From Chrysogorgia sp. JL179-B06 (lineage: Eukaryota > Cnidaria > Anthozoa > Scleralcyonacea > Chrysogorgiidae): 64,000 nt of DNA. Within the stretch, counting starts at the first letter, position 1. Each line of letters starts with the position of its first letter. Location of the stretch: NCBI GenBank assembly GCA_035772405.1, contig JAYKKM010000337.1:432501-496500 (forward strand), given 5' to 3'. Shown piece after piece: positions 46,001 through 51,199 of the stretch. The position numbers and the translations under genes were made by a program. Under the pieces are notes generated by a model. The model saw only the letters and a program-made list of their open reading frames with translations, was not told the DNA's origin and searched no databases.

Positions 46001-46177
46001 CGGGCTGCGACCGCCACGGCGAAAGTTGCGCGGGCCGTCGCGGATGGCGACGCTGATGCGGCGACCGAAGCGATGAGTAACGTGGTGAGGATTGTGGATG
46101 ATTTGGCGAGTTCTGTTAAACAGAAGGAAAATGGTTTTGTTTCGCCGCCGAAAAGCAAGACGTGTGTTGTTTTATGA
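24822..46177 (+). CDS. ROCO GTPase with TIR-like domain and CaaX box
   Basis: Thirteen exons join in frame to 931 residues: 24822-25011, 27436-27527, 27674-27796, 28696-28832, 29079-29193, 31461-31694, 32995-33270, 34404-34589, 35840-36184, 36701-36815, 39381-39452, 43840-44020, 45448-46177. Order: Roc GTPase (about 14-232), COR region (about 232-600), TIR-like domain (about 630-730), a Ser-rich, Lys-rich then Ala-rich tail, and CVVL at 928-931. Roc shows the P-loop GGKGSGKS (21-28), WDICGYE (88-94) and a closing TGKGLSDLR. COR shows [12 protein letters not shown] and [15 protein letters not shown] proteins are GTP-controlled signalling proteins; the TIR and prenyl box suggest membrane-localised immune or death signalling (inference). 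An in-frame stop lies 15 nt before the first Met, but an acceptor-like TTAAG between them means an upstream exon is possible. No kinase or LRR was seen. Exon structure is firm; ligand and partners are unknown. Confidence 0.9.
25047..25648. mobile_element. MITE in ROCO-TIR intron 1
   Basis: The ends AGTGGTACTACGATCAAAT and its near-complement (ATTTTCATCGTAGTACCACT) bound about 600 bp. The left 200 bp recurs inverted at 34793-34985 in intron 8 of the same gene, with the shared core CTCCGAATCTGGAGTT or its complement. It contains no transposase. Confidence 0.7.
26165..26226. repeat. Short perfect hairpin
   Basis: GGCGACCATATTGGAGTGAC is followed after two bases by its near-complement. It lies in the large intron 1, next to sequence that is repeated near 25990 (GCCGGAAGTAGC region). 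Confidence 0.7.
26404..27186. mobile_element. DNA element with GCCTGTTTATA ends
   Basis: GGGCCTGTTTATATAAGAGG at the left is mirrored by AGTATAAACAGGCAAGG at the right. A second inverted pair around CCGGATGCGACGCAGGC lies at the right (27110-27170). No target duplication is clear. It sits just before exon 2 of the ROCO-TIR gene. Confidence 0.6.
27436..27527 (+). CDS. ROCO-TIR exon 2: switch II motif
   Basis: Residues 64-94 end in VWDICGYE, equivalent to the DxxG motif of Ras-like proteins (D89, G92). The acceptor is TTTTATTGCAG and the donor GAG/GTAAAT. Confidence 0.9.
27674..27796 (+). CDS. ROCO-TIR exon 3: Roc core strand
   Basis: Residues 95-135 contain ALFVLVFNV, the hydrophobic strand before the guanine-recognition loop, then a helix with [10 protein letters not shown]. 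It is in phase 0 at both ends. Confidence 0.88.
28217..28670. mobile_element. Harbinger-like MITE, 454 bp
   Basis: The inverted ends GGCCAGGTTTACACTAGTAC extend through GGTACGGTAAGTGAT. TAA flanks both ends (28214-28216 and 28671-28673), a 3-bp duplication as in PIF/Harbinger elements. A second internal inverted pair (TACGCTACG...CGTAGCGTA) lies in the right half. Its right end is only 25 bp from exon 4. Confidence 0.88.
28696..28832 (+). CDS. ROCO-TIR exon 4: atypical guanine-recognition loop
   Basis: Residues 136-180 and part of 181. [15 protein letters not shown] holds the strand before the NKxD/THxD position; here it reads SNCEV (146-150), with Glu where Asp is usual. The rest is a long amphipathic helix. 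Confidence 0.88.
29079..29193 (+). CDS. ROCO-TIR exon 5: end of Roc domain
   Basis: Residues 181-219 contain [14 protein letters not shown], equivalent to the G5 strand-loop, which continues across the junction as GLSDLR in exon 6. The consensus S-x-x-x-G-x-G-x-x-D-L-R is a Roc hallmark. Confidence 0.88.
29300..30460. other. ROCO-TIR intron 5, left part
   Basis: No exon is seen. A segment at about 30230-30300 (AACGCCGCCATTTTGAGCAA) resembles 8330-8370 (AACGCCGCCATCTTGGAT), a dispersed repeat. Confidence 0.45.
30465..30668. mobile_element. Foldback repeat
   Basis: GACTGCGCATCAAAATGACG with the following TTATTTCAATTCAT block is repeated inverted after a loop of about 60 bp. Half of an arm recurs near 52165-52215 in an APEH intron. 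Confidence 0.75.
30993..31437. mobile_element. TTAA-flanked DNA element, 445 bp
   Basis: The ends CTCTTTCCTTACGG and its complement (CCGTAGGGAAAGAG) are flanked by TTAA on both sides (30989-30992 and 31438-31441). TTAA targets are used by piggyBac and Kolobok elements. Its right end stops only 23 bp before exon 6. A second, truncated and inverted copy lies at 37944-38290. Confidence 0.85.
31461..31694 (+). CDS. ROCO-TIR exon 6: Roc-COR junction
   Basis: Residues 220-297 start [16 protein letters not shown], which closes the Roc fold. They continue into the helical start of COR with [12 protein letters not shown] and ATEMLVMR. Confidence 0.88.
31955..32290. repeat. Dimeric repeat of about 170-190 bp
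   Basis: Two tandem copies contain ACGAAGGGTATACACGTTCT-type and GACTCGGTAATTCCAAATCT segments. An independent dimer of the same unit lies at 47976-48335. Confidence 0.8.
32665..32945. mobile_element. GC-rich hairpin element
   Basis: The ends GCAGCTCTCTCCTCCGCAGA and GCCTCTGCGGAGGAGAGAG are inverted. The centre is a long GC-rich inverted pair (GCGCGCGGGGAG... and CTCCCGCTACGCGCGC). The same TCTCTCCTC...GAGGAGAGAG ends bound the GC-rich foldback at 22935-23165. It ends about 50 bp before exon 7. Confidence 0.8.
32995..33270 (+). CDS. ROCO-TIR exon 7: COR core
   Basis: Residues 298-389. [15 protein letters not shown] followed by [18 protein letters not shown] matches the most conserved COR segment, in which a hydrophobic strand leads into a D-P-x-W/F-type helix start. 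FLPLCWQ ends the exon. Confidence 0.9.
33300..34012 (-). mobile_element. Penelope-like element remnant
   Basis: The terminal block at 33300-33445 (GGTTGTTGTAGTCTTGAGAA, ACTGACGTTTCGACGGCCTC) recurs inverted at 33972-34012 next to the coding fragment. A minus-strand GIY-YIG endonuclease fragment lies between. The reverse-transcriptase part is missing. It lies in intron 7 of the ROCO-TIR gene, on the opposite strand. Confidence 0.8.
33600..33972 (-). pseudogene. GIY-YIG endonuclease fragment of Penelope-like element
   Basis: About 120 codons run without interruption to a stop at 33600-33602. The translation has [20 protein letters not shown], with the YK/TYIG pair of the GIY-YIG nuclease, then IRLAEHKR and HIDEHH and DIDWDSA motifs. 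This is the C-terminal nuclease of Penelope-like retroelements and related RT-linked nucleases. The N-terminal side is cut by the inverted terminal sequence at 33972, so the protein is not complete. Confidence 0.85.
34013..34340 (+). mobile_element. tRNA-headed SINE, rearranged copy
   Basis: CTTGGAGTAGACAGACGATA at 34020 is inverted by TATCGTCTGTCTACTCCGAG at about 34118, so the flank forms a hairpin. A tRNA-like start at 34264 has boxes A and B but a broken acceptor 3' side (GATGCCAGCTTGG). It ends 64 bp before exon 8. Confidence 0.75.
34404..34589 (+). CDS. ROCO-TIR exon 8: COR
   Basis: Residues 390-451 open [20 protein letters not shown], the helix that in COR domains carries the h-x-x-L-x-x-M-x-K-x-G pattern. 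They end [12 protein letters not shown]. It is in phase 0 at both ends. Confidence 0.9.
34790..34990. mobile_element. Inverted fragment of the intron 1 MITE
   Basis: This is the complement of about 25047-25250, with the same CAGACTC/GAGTCTGACGTCAC and AAAATTTGATYGTAG features at its ends. It is a partial copy. Confidence 0.75.
35362..35665 (-). pseudogene. LINE C-terminal fragment
   Basis: The minus-strand ORF reads [20 protein letters not shown], then a [20 protein letters not shown] segment and LPQEIRSID. This is the conserved end of a CR1/L2-like LINE. The frame shifts upstream near 35604. It lies antisense in ROCO-TIR intron 8. Confidence 0.8.
35840..36184 (+). CDS. ROCO-TIR exon 9: C-terminal COR
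   Basis: Residues 452-566. The acceptor is ATATTTTGCAG. The exon codes for [23 protein letters not shown] and [20 protein letters not shown], fitting the beta-rich second half of COR. Sequence upstream of 35840 is open but intronic. Confidence 0.87.
36701..36815 (+). CDS. ROCO-TIR exon 10
   Basis: Residues 567-604 plus one base. [19 protein letters not shown] looks like the closing helix of COR. The acceptor is ATTATTTCAG and the donor G/GTGAGT. Confidence 0.83.
36816..37389. other. ROCO-TIR intron 10, left part
   Basis: AT-rich, with no exon-like ORF. No named repeat was recognised. Confidence 0.45.
37390..37868. mobile_element. Foldback MITE with about 160-bp arms
   Basis: GTGCCCCTAACCTCAAACAT opens and its complement closes. 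Both arms contain AAATAAGACAATAAAAA-like and CATTATGCATG segments. Related half-copies occur near 52630-52780 and 57290-57400 in or near APEH introns. Confidence 0.8.
37944..38290. mobile_element. Truncated copy of the TTAA element
   Basis: TTAA (37940-37943) is followed by CTCTTTCCTGTCCGG. The body matches 31437-31090 in inverse orientation, including CGATTGGTGGCATTTTGA. The right end is missing after GCCGGTTTATTGG. Confidence 0.82.
38460..38812. repeat. About 20-bp tandem repeat
   Basis: Around 17 units of GTAACGTCTTACAACGTAGC with point changes and a few length variants. It lies in ROCO-TIR intron 10. It ends just before a GCGTCGCGTCCACGG stretch. Confidence 0.9.
39381..39452 (+). CDS. 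ROCO-TIR exon 11: linker to TIR
   Basis: Residues 605-628 plus one base. [13 protein letters not shown] is a short helix before the TIR-like domain. The acceptor tract is TCTCGTCTCCTAG and the donor CAG/GTAAGA. Confidence 0.83.
39520..39690. repeat. About 45-bp tandem repeat
   Basis: Four units contain CAATACAGCTATCATATAGC followed by TGGACAATATTGTAA; the last is diverged. It lies in intron 11. Confidence 0.8.
39700..40796 (-). mobile_element. SINE copy interrupted by an hAT-like element
   Basis: The minus-strand SINE runs from about 39700, with its tRNA-like part ending at 39967. It continues after the insertion at 40759 with GATTGATATGTCGCTATATA. The inserted element occupies 40006-40750. 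Confidence 0.8.
40006..40750. mobile_element. hAT-like element, 745 bp, in a SINE
   Basis: The ends are CAGGACCTTTTTTAA and, inverted, CAGGGCCTTTTTTAA. The same 8 bp, ACTTGTTC, lies outside both ends (39998-40005 and 40751-40758). Removing the element and one duplicate restores a continuous SINE sequence as seen in the other copies. Repeated GGGGGCATGCCCCC-type stretches lie inside, and there is no transposase. Confidence 0.95.
40797..41020 (+). mobile_element. tRNA-headed SINE
   Basis: It has the same order as the 5.6 kb copy: TATAGTGACTGCCGCATAGG, a tRNA-like module at 40888-40959 with intact box A and box B, then GAGGATCGTCCACGTATCGT. It lies back to back with the inverted, interrupted copy. 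Confidence 0.8.
41025..41770 (+). pseudogene. LINE reverse transcriptase, palm and after
   Basis: [20 protein letters not shown] and FADDTKLF (the catalytic FADD box) are intact, followed by [18 protein letters not shown] and [14 protein letters not shown]. One nonsense codon (41262-41264) interrupts the frame. A frame break after LLSLSY marks where a minus-strand LINE has inserted; the matching 3' part resumes near 42745. Confidence 0.88.
41771..42744 (-). pseudogene. Second LINE, inserted antisense into the first
   Basis: Minus-strand pieces read [20 protein letters not shown], then [18 protein letters not shown], and [20 protein letters not shown], ending at 42141. A roughly 370-bp AT-rich 3' tail follows to 41771. 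Frames shift at about 42640 and 42410. Confidence 0.82.
42745..42940 (+). pseudogene. 3' part of the interrupted plus-strand LINE
   Basis: The translation contains [20 protein letters not shown], the LWNALP-type end of the reverse transcriptase that is missing from 41025-41770. A MITE abuts it at about 42940. Confidence 0.75.
42941..43118. mobile_element. Foldback MITE (TTGCTGTTAAAGTTGA family), copy 1
   Basis: TTTTTTGCTGTTAAAGTTGA and its complement enclose a short loop. AGATGAAATTTTCGGCTGAC at the right is the outer end seen in other copies; the left outer part is missing. Other copies lie at 57.7-58.0, 62.0-62.3 and 63.8-64.0 kb. Confidence 0.8.
43840..44020 (+). CDS. ROCO-TIR exon 12: TIR-like domain
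   Basis: Residues 629-688 and part of 689. [20 protein letters not shown] resembles the first TIR strand and helix (hxhSh..D...A..L). FGFDVAL is the second strand, and ALAIQ-like text ([16 protein letters not shown]) matches the third helix-strand with the usual I-x-x-C/S pattern. Confidence 0.8.
44060..44178. repeat. Dispersed repeat with ACTGACGTTTCGAGCG
   Basis: GATATATAGCAAAGAGAAAA and ACTGACGTTTCGAGCGGAGC also occur, diverged, at 49365-49460. The TGACGTTTCGA core resembles that of the Penelope-like ends, so this may be a terminal fragment of a related element. Confidence 0.55.
44184..44449. mobile_element. Harbinger-like MITE, 266 bp
   Basis: The ends begin AGCCGGTGGTGACACAC at the left and AGCCGGTGACACAC (inverted) at the right. 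The 3-bp TAA lies outside each end (44181-44183 and 44450-44452). Long arms share GACTTTTGTTTCCGAAGTCT. Confidence 0.88.
44830..45066. mobile_element. MITE-like block of CATTCCGGATTGAG repeats
   Basis: GGGCTGTTTACATGAATC opens and GTGTCATGTAAAGGCGG approximately closes it in inverse orientation. Between are many ATTCCGGATTGAGTT words in both orientations. The boundaries are approximate. Confidence 0.6.
45448..46177 (+). CDS. ROCO-TIR exon 13: end of TIR, tail and CaaX
   Basis: Residues 689-931. [20 protein letters not shown] and VIAARFEP complete the TIR-like fold. Then come a Ser/Glu-rich stretch, a basic run RLKKAEKKK, a long Ala-rich, probably helical segment (from about [18 protein letters not shown]), and [15 protein letters not shown] is a CaaL box, the type preferred by geranylgeranyltransferase I. 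Confidence 0.88.
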
Positions 46178-46599
46178 TTGTTGGCGTAATTGCTGCATAT
46201 GGGTATTTTAAAGGACATTGGTAAAAAAAATAAGAATCATTGTCCGCCATCTTGGATGTATTTCGATATGCATGTGACGTCACAAGCAGGGTAAAACGAA
46301 ATTTTTATCCAGCCATCCTCGTTTCTTTATAAGTTAGAAACTCGATTTTTGTAAATGTCTTCATTTTTCAATTGAACCACACCATTTTAAAAAGCACTTC
46401 GCAGAAACTCGGCTACCCACAGAGTAGTTTCATCAGGTTTACCCCGGTTGTAACGTCACCAACTTCCCAGTTAATTAGGCAAAGTATTACAACAAGATGG
46501 CGGATGACAGGATTGTCTTTGGTTAAAATTAGTGCTGTTGTTTTGTACAAGAGCAGTTTTGTTTCGTAAGCCTGTTTGTTAATCATAAAGTCAAAAATT
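46178..46599. other. 3' flank of the ROCO-TIR gene
   Basis: No canonical AATAAA was seen before 46600; CATAAA at about 46585 is a weak alternative. No gene. Confidence 0.4.
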
Positions 46600-46990
46600 T
46601 GAAATTGTGATTCATGTTACCAATGTTCTTTAAAGTCTCGTTTGAGACCCACTGTAAATACAATAACTGGGTATTGACAATGAGTACACAGCTACAAATG
46701 GCACAAGTTATCGCAGGTTGTTGGCTAAATAATACAGTGACAATGAGTTGTTGAAACAGCTCGAAAAACAATAATGTTGGACGAACAATGTTGTCCAGCA
46801 TTGTTTCAGGTTGTTCACAGTTGTTGGTAGAATAACAATATTGATAGAAATGTATGCTATTGTTGTTATTGTTGTTCAACCTTGTTAACTAGTTGTAACA
46901 GTATTGATGGCTGAACAATGCTGTCACAACATTGTTATCATGACTAAACCAATTTGTTGACAATATTGTTCACAATTGGCAACATAACAT
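46600..46990. mobile_element. TTGTTCAACCTTGTTAAC repeat family, copy 2
   Basis: It matches 2905-3040 over GTTGTAACAGTATTGATG and neighbours. The end reads TTGTTCACAATTGGCAACAT, which differs only slightly from the 24-bp unit of the minisatellite that begins right after it. Confidence 0.65.
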
Positions 46991-47014
46991 TATTCGGATG
47001 AGTTGGCAGTTGAT

Positions 47015-47895
47015 TCATGTTCATAGTTGACAACACAACATTGTTCTCAGTTGGCAACACAACATTGTTCACAGTTGGCAGTACAACATTGTTCACAGTT
47101 GGCAGCACAACATTGTTCACAGTTGGCAGTACAACATTGTTCACAGTTGACAGCACAGCATTGTTCACAGTTGACAACACAACATTGTTCACAGTTGGCA
47201 GCACAACATTGTTCACAGTTGACAACACAACATTGTTCACAGTTGGCAGCACAACATTGTTCACAGTTGGCAGTACAACATTGTTCACAGTTGGCAGCAC
47301 AACATTGTTCTCAGTTGGCAGCACAACATTGTTCACAGTTGGCAGTACAACATTGTTCTCAGTTGGCAGCACAACATTGTTCTCAGTTGGCAGCACAACA
47401 TTGTTCACAGTTGGCAGCACAACATTGTTCACAGTTGGCAGCACAACATTGTTCACAGTTGACAACACAACATTGTTCTCAGTTGGCAGCACAACATTGT
47501 TCACAGTTGGCAGTACAACATTGTTCACAGTTGGCAGTACAACATTGTTCACAGTTGGCAGCACAACATTGTTCACAGTTGGCAGTACAACATTGTTCAC
47601 AGTTGGCAGCACAACATTGTTCACAGTTGGCAGTACAACATTGTTCACAGTTGACAGCACAGCATTGTTCACAGTTGACAACACAACATTGTTCATAGTT
47701 GACAGCACAACATTGTTCACAGTTGACAGCACACCATTGTTCTCAGTTGGCAGCACAACATTGTTCACAGTTGACAGCACAACATTGTTCACAGTTGACA
47801 GCACAACATTGTTCACAGTTGACAGCACAACATTGTTCACAGTTGACAGCACAACATTGTTCACAGTTGGCAACACACCATTGTTCACAGTTCAC
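47015..47895. repeat. 24-bp minisatellite, about 36 copies
   Basis: Units of TTGTTCACAGTTGGCAGCAC plus AACA are nearly uniform, with variants at a few sites (GGCAGT, GACAGC, TCTCAG). 24 is a multiple of three and the unit lacks stops in several frames, so long ORFs exist on both strands; they are artefacts. The same satellite lies inverted in an APEH intron (53446-54246). Confidence 0.95.
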
Positions 47896-47975
47896 ATTTA
47901 ATAAGTAACATTTGGCATTTCACTCGATTAAACTAGATTACCACCACTATATATACAGAACTCGTAACTATAGGC

Positions 47976-48335
47976 AGAGCACTGGTTTTTACGAACGGTA
48001 TACACGTTCGCGTAATATAATAGGCACGCGTGTGTTATGTATTTAGACTCGCTAATTCCAAATCTGTTTTTAGAATTGAAATCGAGTAAATATTGATCGA
48101 GATAACGTTCAAAATAATATACGGCGAAGCGGAAGTGGGCAGCCTCATTGCCGACTAATTTCTAAGTTCATAAACCGTTTTTACGAAGGGTATGCACGTT
48201 GATCTCGTAATATAATAGACACGTATGTTATTATATGTATTTAGACTCGGTAATTAGAAATCTGTTTTTAGAATTGAAAACGAGTAAATATTGGCCGAGA
48301 TAACGTTCAAAATCTACGTACGACGAAACAGCTTT
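47976..48335. repeat. Dimeric repeat, second locus
   Basis: Two tandem copies of the unit at 31955-32290 (TTTTTACGAAGGGTATGCAC and GACTCGGTAATT), in the same order and orientation. Confidence 0.8.
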
Positions 48336-51048
48336 TTGCGATTTGTTATCTGACCAAACACACGGCGTGCGCGGCCTGGGGGGGGGGGAGAAAAGGCGGG
48401 GGGGAGGGGTTATTGCCTCCACAGCGGAAGGTCGGCGAAAATGGCCCTGGGATCGGCTGGTCCATTCTATAATGCGATTGGCTTGTCATAAAACTCAATT
48501 AATTCAGCCGAGTATAATTTATTCATCTAAATCTGAACGAAGAACATTGATTCCCGCATAAATTCGGCAATGTCTTCGACTGTCGTAGGCATTTTCTTCG
48601 TTTTAAATAGAAAGATGATTGAATAGATAGATAGTATTTGGTTAGGAAATACGGAACACATGATTTAGGGTATATATTCATTCATATTAACCATAATGGA
48701 TAATGGTAATGACTGCGTGCAATTCTCTGAAAAGGGTGGACAGGAAACTAAAATCTCAAATCATTAATGAGCCGACAACTGGATACCTGGTATTAATTAT
48801 TTAATTAGCATAGGATTTTCACAATTTCCACCTCAAATTTCTCTTAAAATACTGATTCGTTCGAGATGTAATATCAAACACTCGAAAGAGTGTTCCATCC
48901 TCTATCCAGTCACCTCGAATTCGGTTATAAAACTCCGCTATCGCCTCGTTTTTCAACCTACTTCTCGGGGACTGGATATCGGATGAAACACTCTTTCTCG
49001 TGTTTGATCTATTACTTCTTAAATCGCAATCAAAACCAAAAAAAATTATAATTTGTAGTCCCATGAGTATTCGTATGCCATGCCTCTGCAATCACTTGTC
49101 AAGGACTGAGCGTGCATTTCCATGCGTTATTACGTCGAAGCTAAGGGCACATGTAGAAAGCAGTGTCCGTTTTGTTGAACGACGAATTACTCTTGGCAGA
49201 ATTGCTTCGAAGAATTTAGAAGGAATGGAGGAAGGCTGAAGGACCAGGCAGTATTTGAACATCAATGGACAAGGTGAAATTCATGCATGTAAGTTATATA
49301 TTTTGTTTGTTTGTAACGCCACTTTTGGCCGTTCTATACTCGGATGACTAGCCTATCTTTGTAATGGATATATAGCAAAGTGAAAAGGTGGTGAACTGCG
49401 GAGGTTTTAGAAACGAAATACTGACGCATTTCGAGCAGAGCCTTTCATCAGAGTAAGACGACTTGGTCTTTGCTCCATATCCAAAACACTGCCAATACAG
49501 CACCCTACTTTATATCTTTGTAATGGCATTGTCTTTACTTAAAGCGGTCGTTAAACATTGACTATATTTAAAGTCCAGCTAGAAGCTCGTGTTGAAGAGC
49601 TAGATGCTAGACTAATAGTTTATCGGCACTGTTAACTGTTTACAAGTGCGATTTTTGCTGCGATTTTCTGACCCTGACGTATGCGATATAGTGGATGACT
49701 CACTAAAGTATTGAACGTCATAGTTCCGCACAAATGGTTCAATACATTTCAGACAATCCATTCGATCGTATGTGTTAAAAAGAGAAAAATCGCCTGTGTA
49801 AACCTAACAGGCCTTTACGTTAAACGCAGACTGTAATGTCCAAGTAGTATTCTGCGAGGAACCATACGATCTCATCTGAAAAGACACGAAAGTCTTACCA
49901 TTTACTGATGTTATCGCTAAGGCAGCACTTTATCTTCGATTATTTTAAGAACCACAAAATTGCCTCGGGTTCTTATGGGATAAATTATACTTTTTCAGGG
50001 AGTCCGGGGGGCATGAACTGATCTCAAAAATAGGACTGGATTGAGCTTTCTATTGTATCTGATGAACTGATTTTGAAGCTTGTATATTTGCATAAGGTAA
50101 ATTGACGAGAGATCATTAGAAGCTCCGAGTTTGCAAGCAAATCAAACTGTGACGCTCGCGAAATAGGTTTAGTGTCTGGCCAATATAGTTTCTTTGTTAC
50201 ATTAAATGCATAAAATCTTGAACCTAATTTGACGTTTCATATTTGGCTTCTCTCACTGGATAATTAGAGCCAACGGCGGCCATTACTAAGGGACCAAAGT
50301 CGCAGTAAATCTGTAGGTAGGCCATGAATCGTTTTACCCAGTAATTTGAAAAATGTCTTCTGGTCCTCTTTATAGTAAAATTATTTTATTTTGTCGATGG
50401 TAAGAGCACATAATCCAACAAAAAACCTCATAGGATCCTCAGTTGGTCCCTTAGTAATGGTGGACTTCCGGCATCATTTTCTGAACAATAGTTGCTCGAT
50501 CCAGTCTTCTTTCGAGATCAGTGATAGTCTCTGAAATGCTATTTGCTAATGCGTCAAATGAAAGCCTGAATAACAGCCTCGGACATATGTGTAAAACTAC
50601 CTTTGTAACTGATTGCTAACAGCTTTAAAAAAGCGAAAACTGGTTTGCCTTTTGACGCCATCTGAAATTTACGAACTTGTACACGTGCCAGGGGTGGCGC
50701 AAGGAATTTCTGCTTCCCCGTGGAATTTTTGATTTTGTAATCCTCTGAAACGCTATTTCCTGCATTTTGGGTGCAGTTTAACAAAAACAATTAAAATAAA
50801 AAAAACAATGAAAATCATGATTTTATAGTCAGTATTTCCTTACTGTATACGAAACTAACTCTAACAATAATCGCGCGAAACAACACAGAGGTGATGATTA
50901 CCTTTAACGTTGTTTATATATTATATAAATATAATATTTATATAAATATATATTATATATATATATTTGGCTTCTTCCCCGAACAACCTCACATTTGGCC
51001 TCTATCATTTCTGATATCATAAATCTTCGCTAAATAGTTGCTTTCATT
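48336..51048. other. Intergenic, no gene recognised
   Basis: Features include a G-run at 48380-48410, a CGAGAAAGAGTGTTTCATCC-type inverted segment around 48880-49010, and the repeat at 49360-49510. A short ORF ending at 49239 (RITLGRIASKNLEGMEEG) has no known match that I can name. TA-rich sequence lies at 50920-50970. Confidence 0.45.
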
Positions 51049-51054
51049 TTTATT
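51049..51054 (-). promoter_or_regulatory. Candidate APEH polyadenylation signal
   Basis: TTTATT reads AATAAA on the minus strand, about 28 nt past the APEH stop codon, so the 3' UTR would be very short. Confidence 0.55.
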
Positions 51055-51081
51055 TATATAGAACACATAACTATGAAGGAT

Positions 51082-51199
51082 TCAAGTTTGGCAACAAGTG
51101 GCTCGATGAGAACCAAACCAGTTAACCATGTTCATAAAAGCGTCTGCTTCTGTTTCGACTTTACTCAACGGATGACTATCTTCAGGGTACCAGACGAGC
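51082..51199 (-). CDS. APEH: APEH last exon: catalytic His
   Basis: LVWYPEDSHPLSKVETEADA carries the triad His. The protein ends four residues longer than human APEH, with a Cys-Cys-Gln-Thr terminus. Confidence 0.95.

Noticed and set aside
46944..47908. ORFs of 200-314 codons on both strands
   Set aside because: They are the 24-bp minisatellite read in open frames; no Met context, splice signals or domain.
49100..49239. Possible small exon ending RITLGRIASKNLEGMEEG
   Set aside because: No acceptor or domain could be supported and neither neighbour gene needs it.
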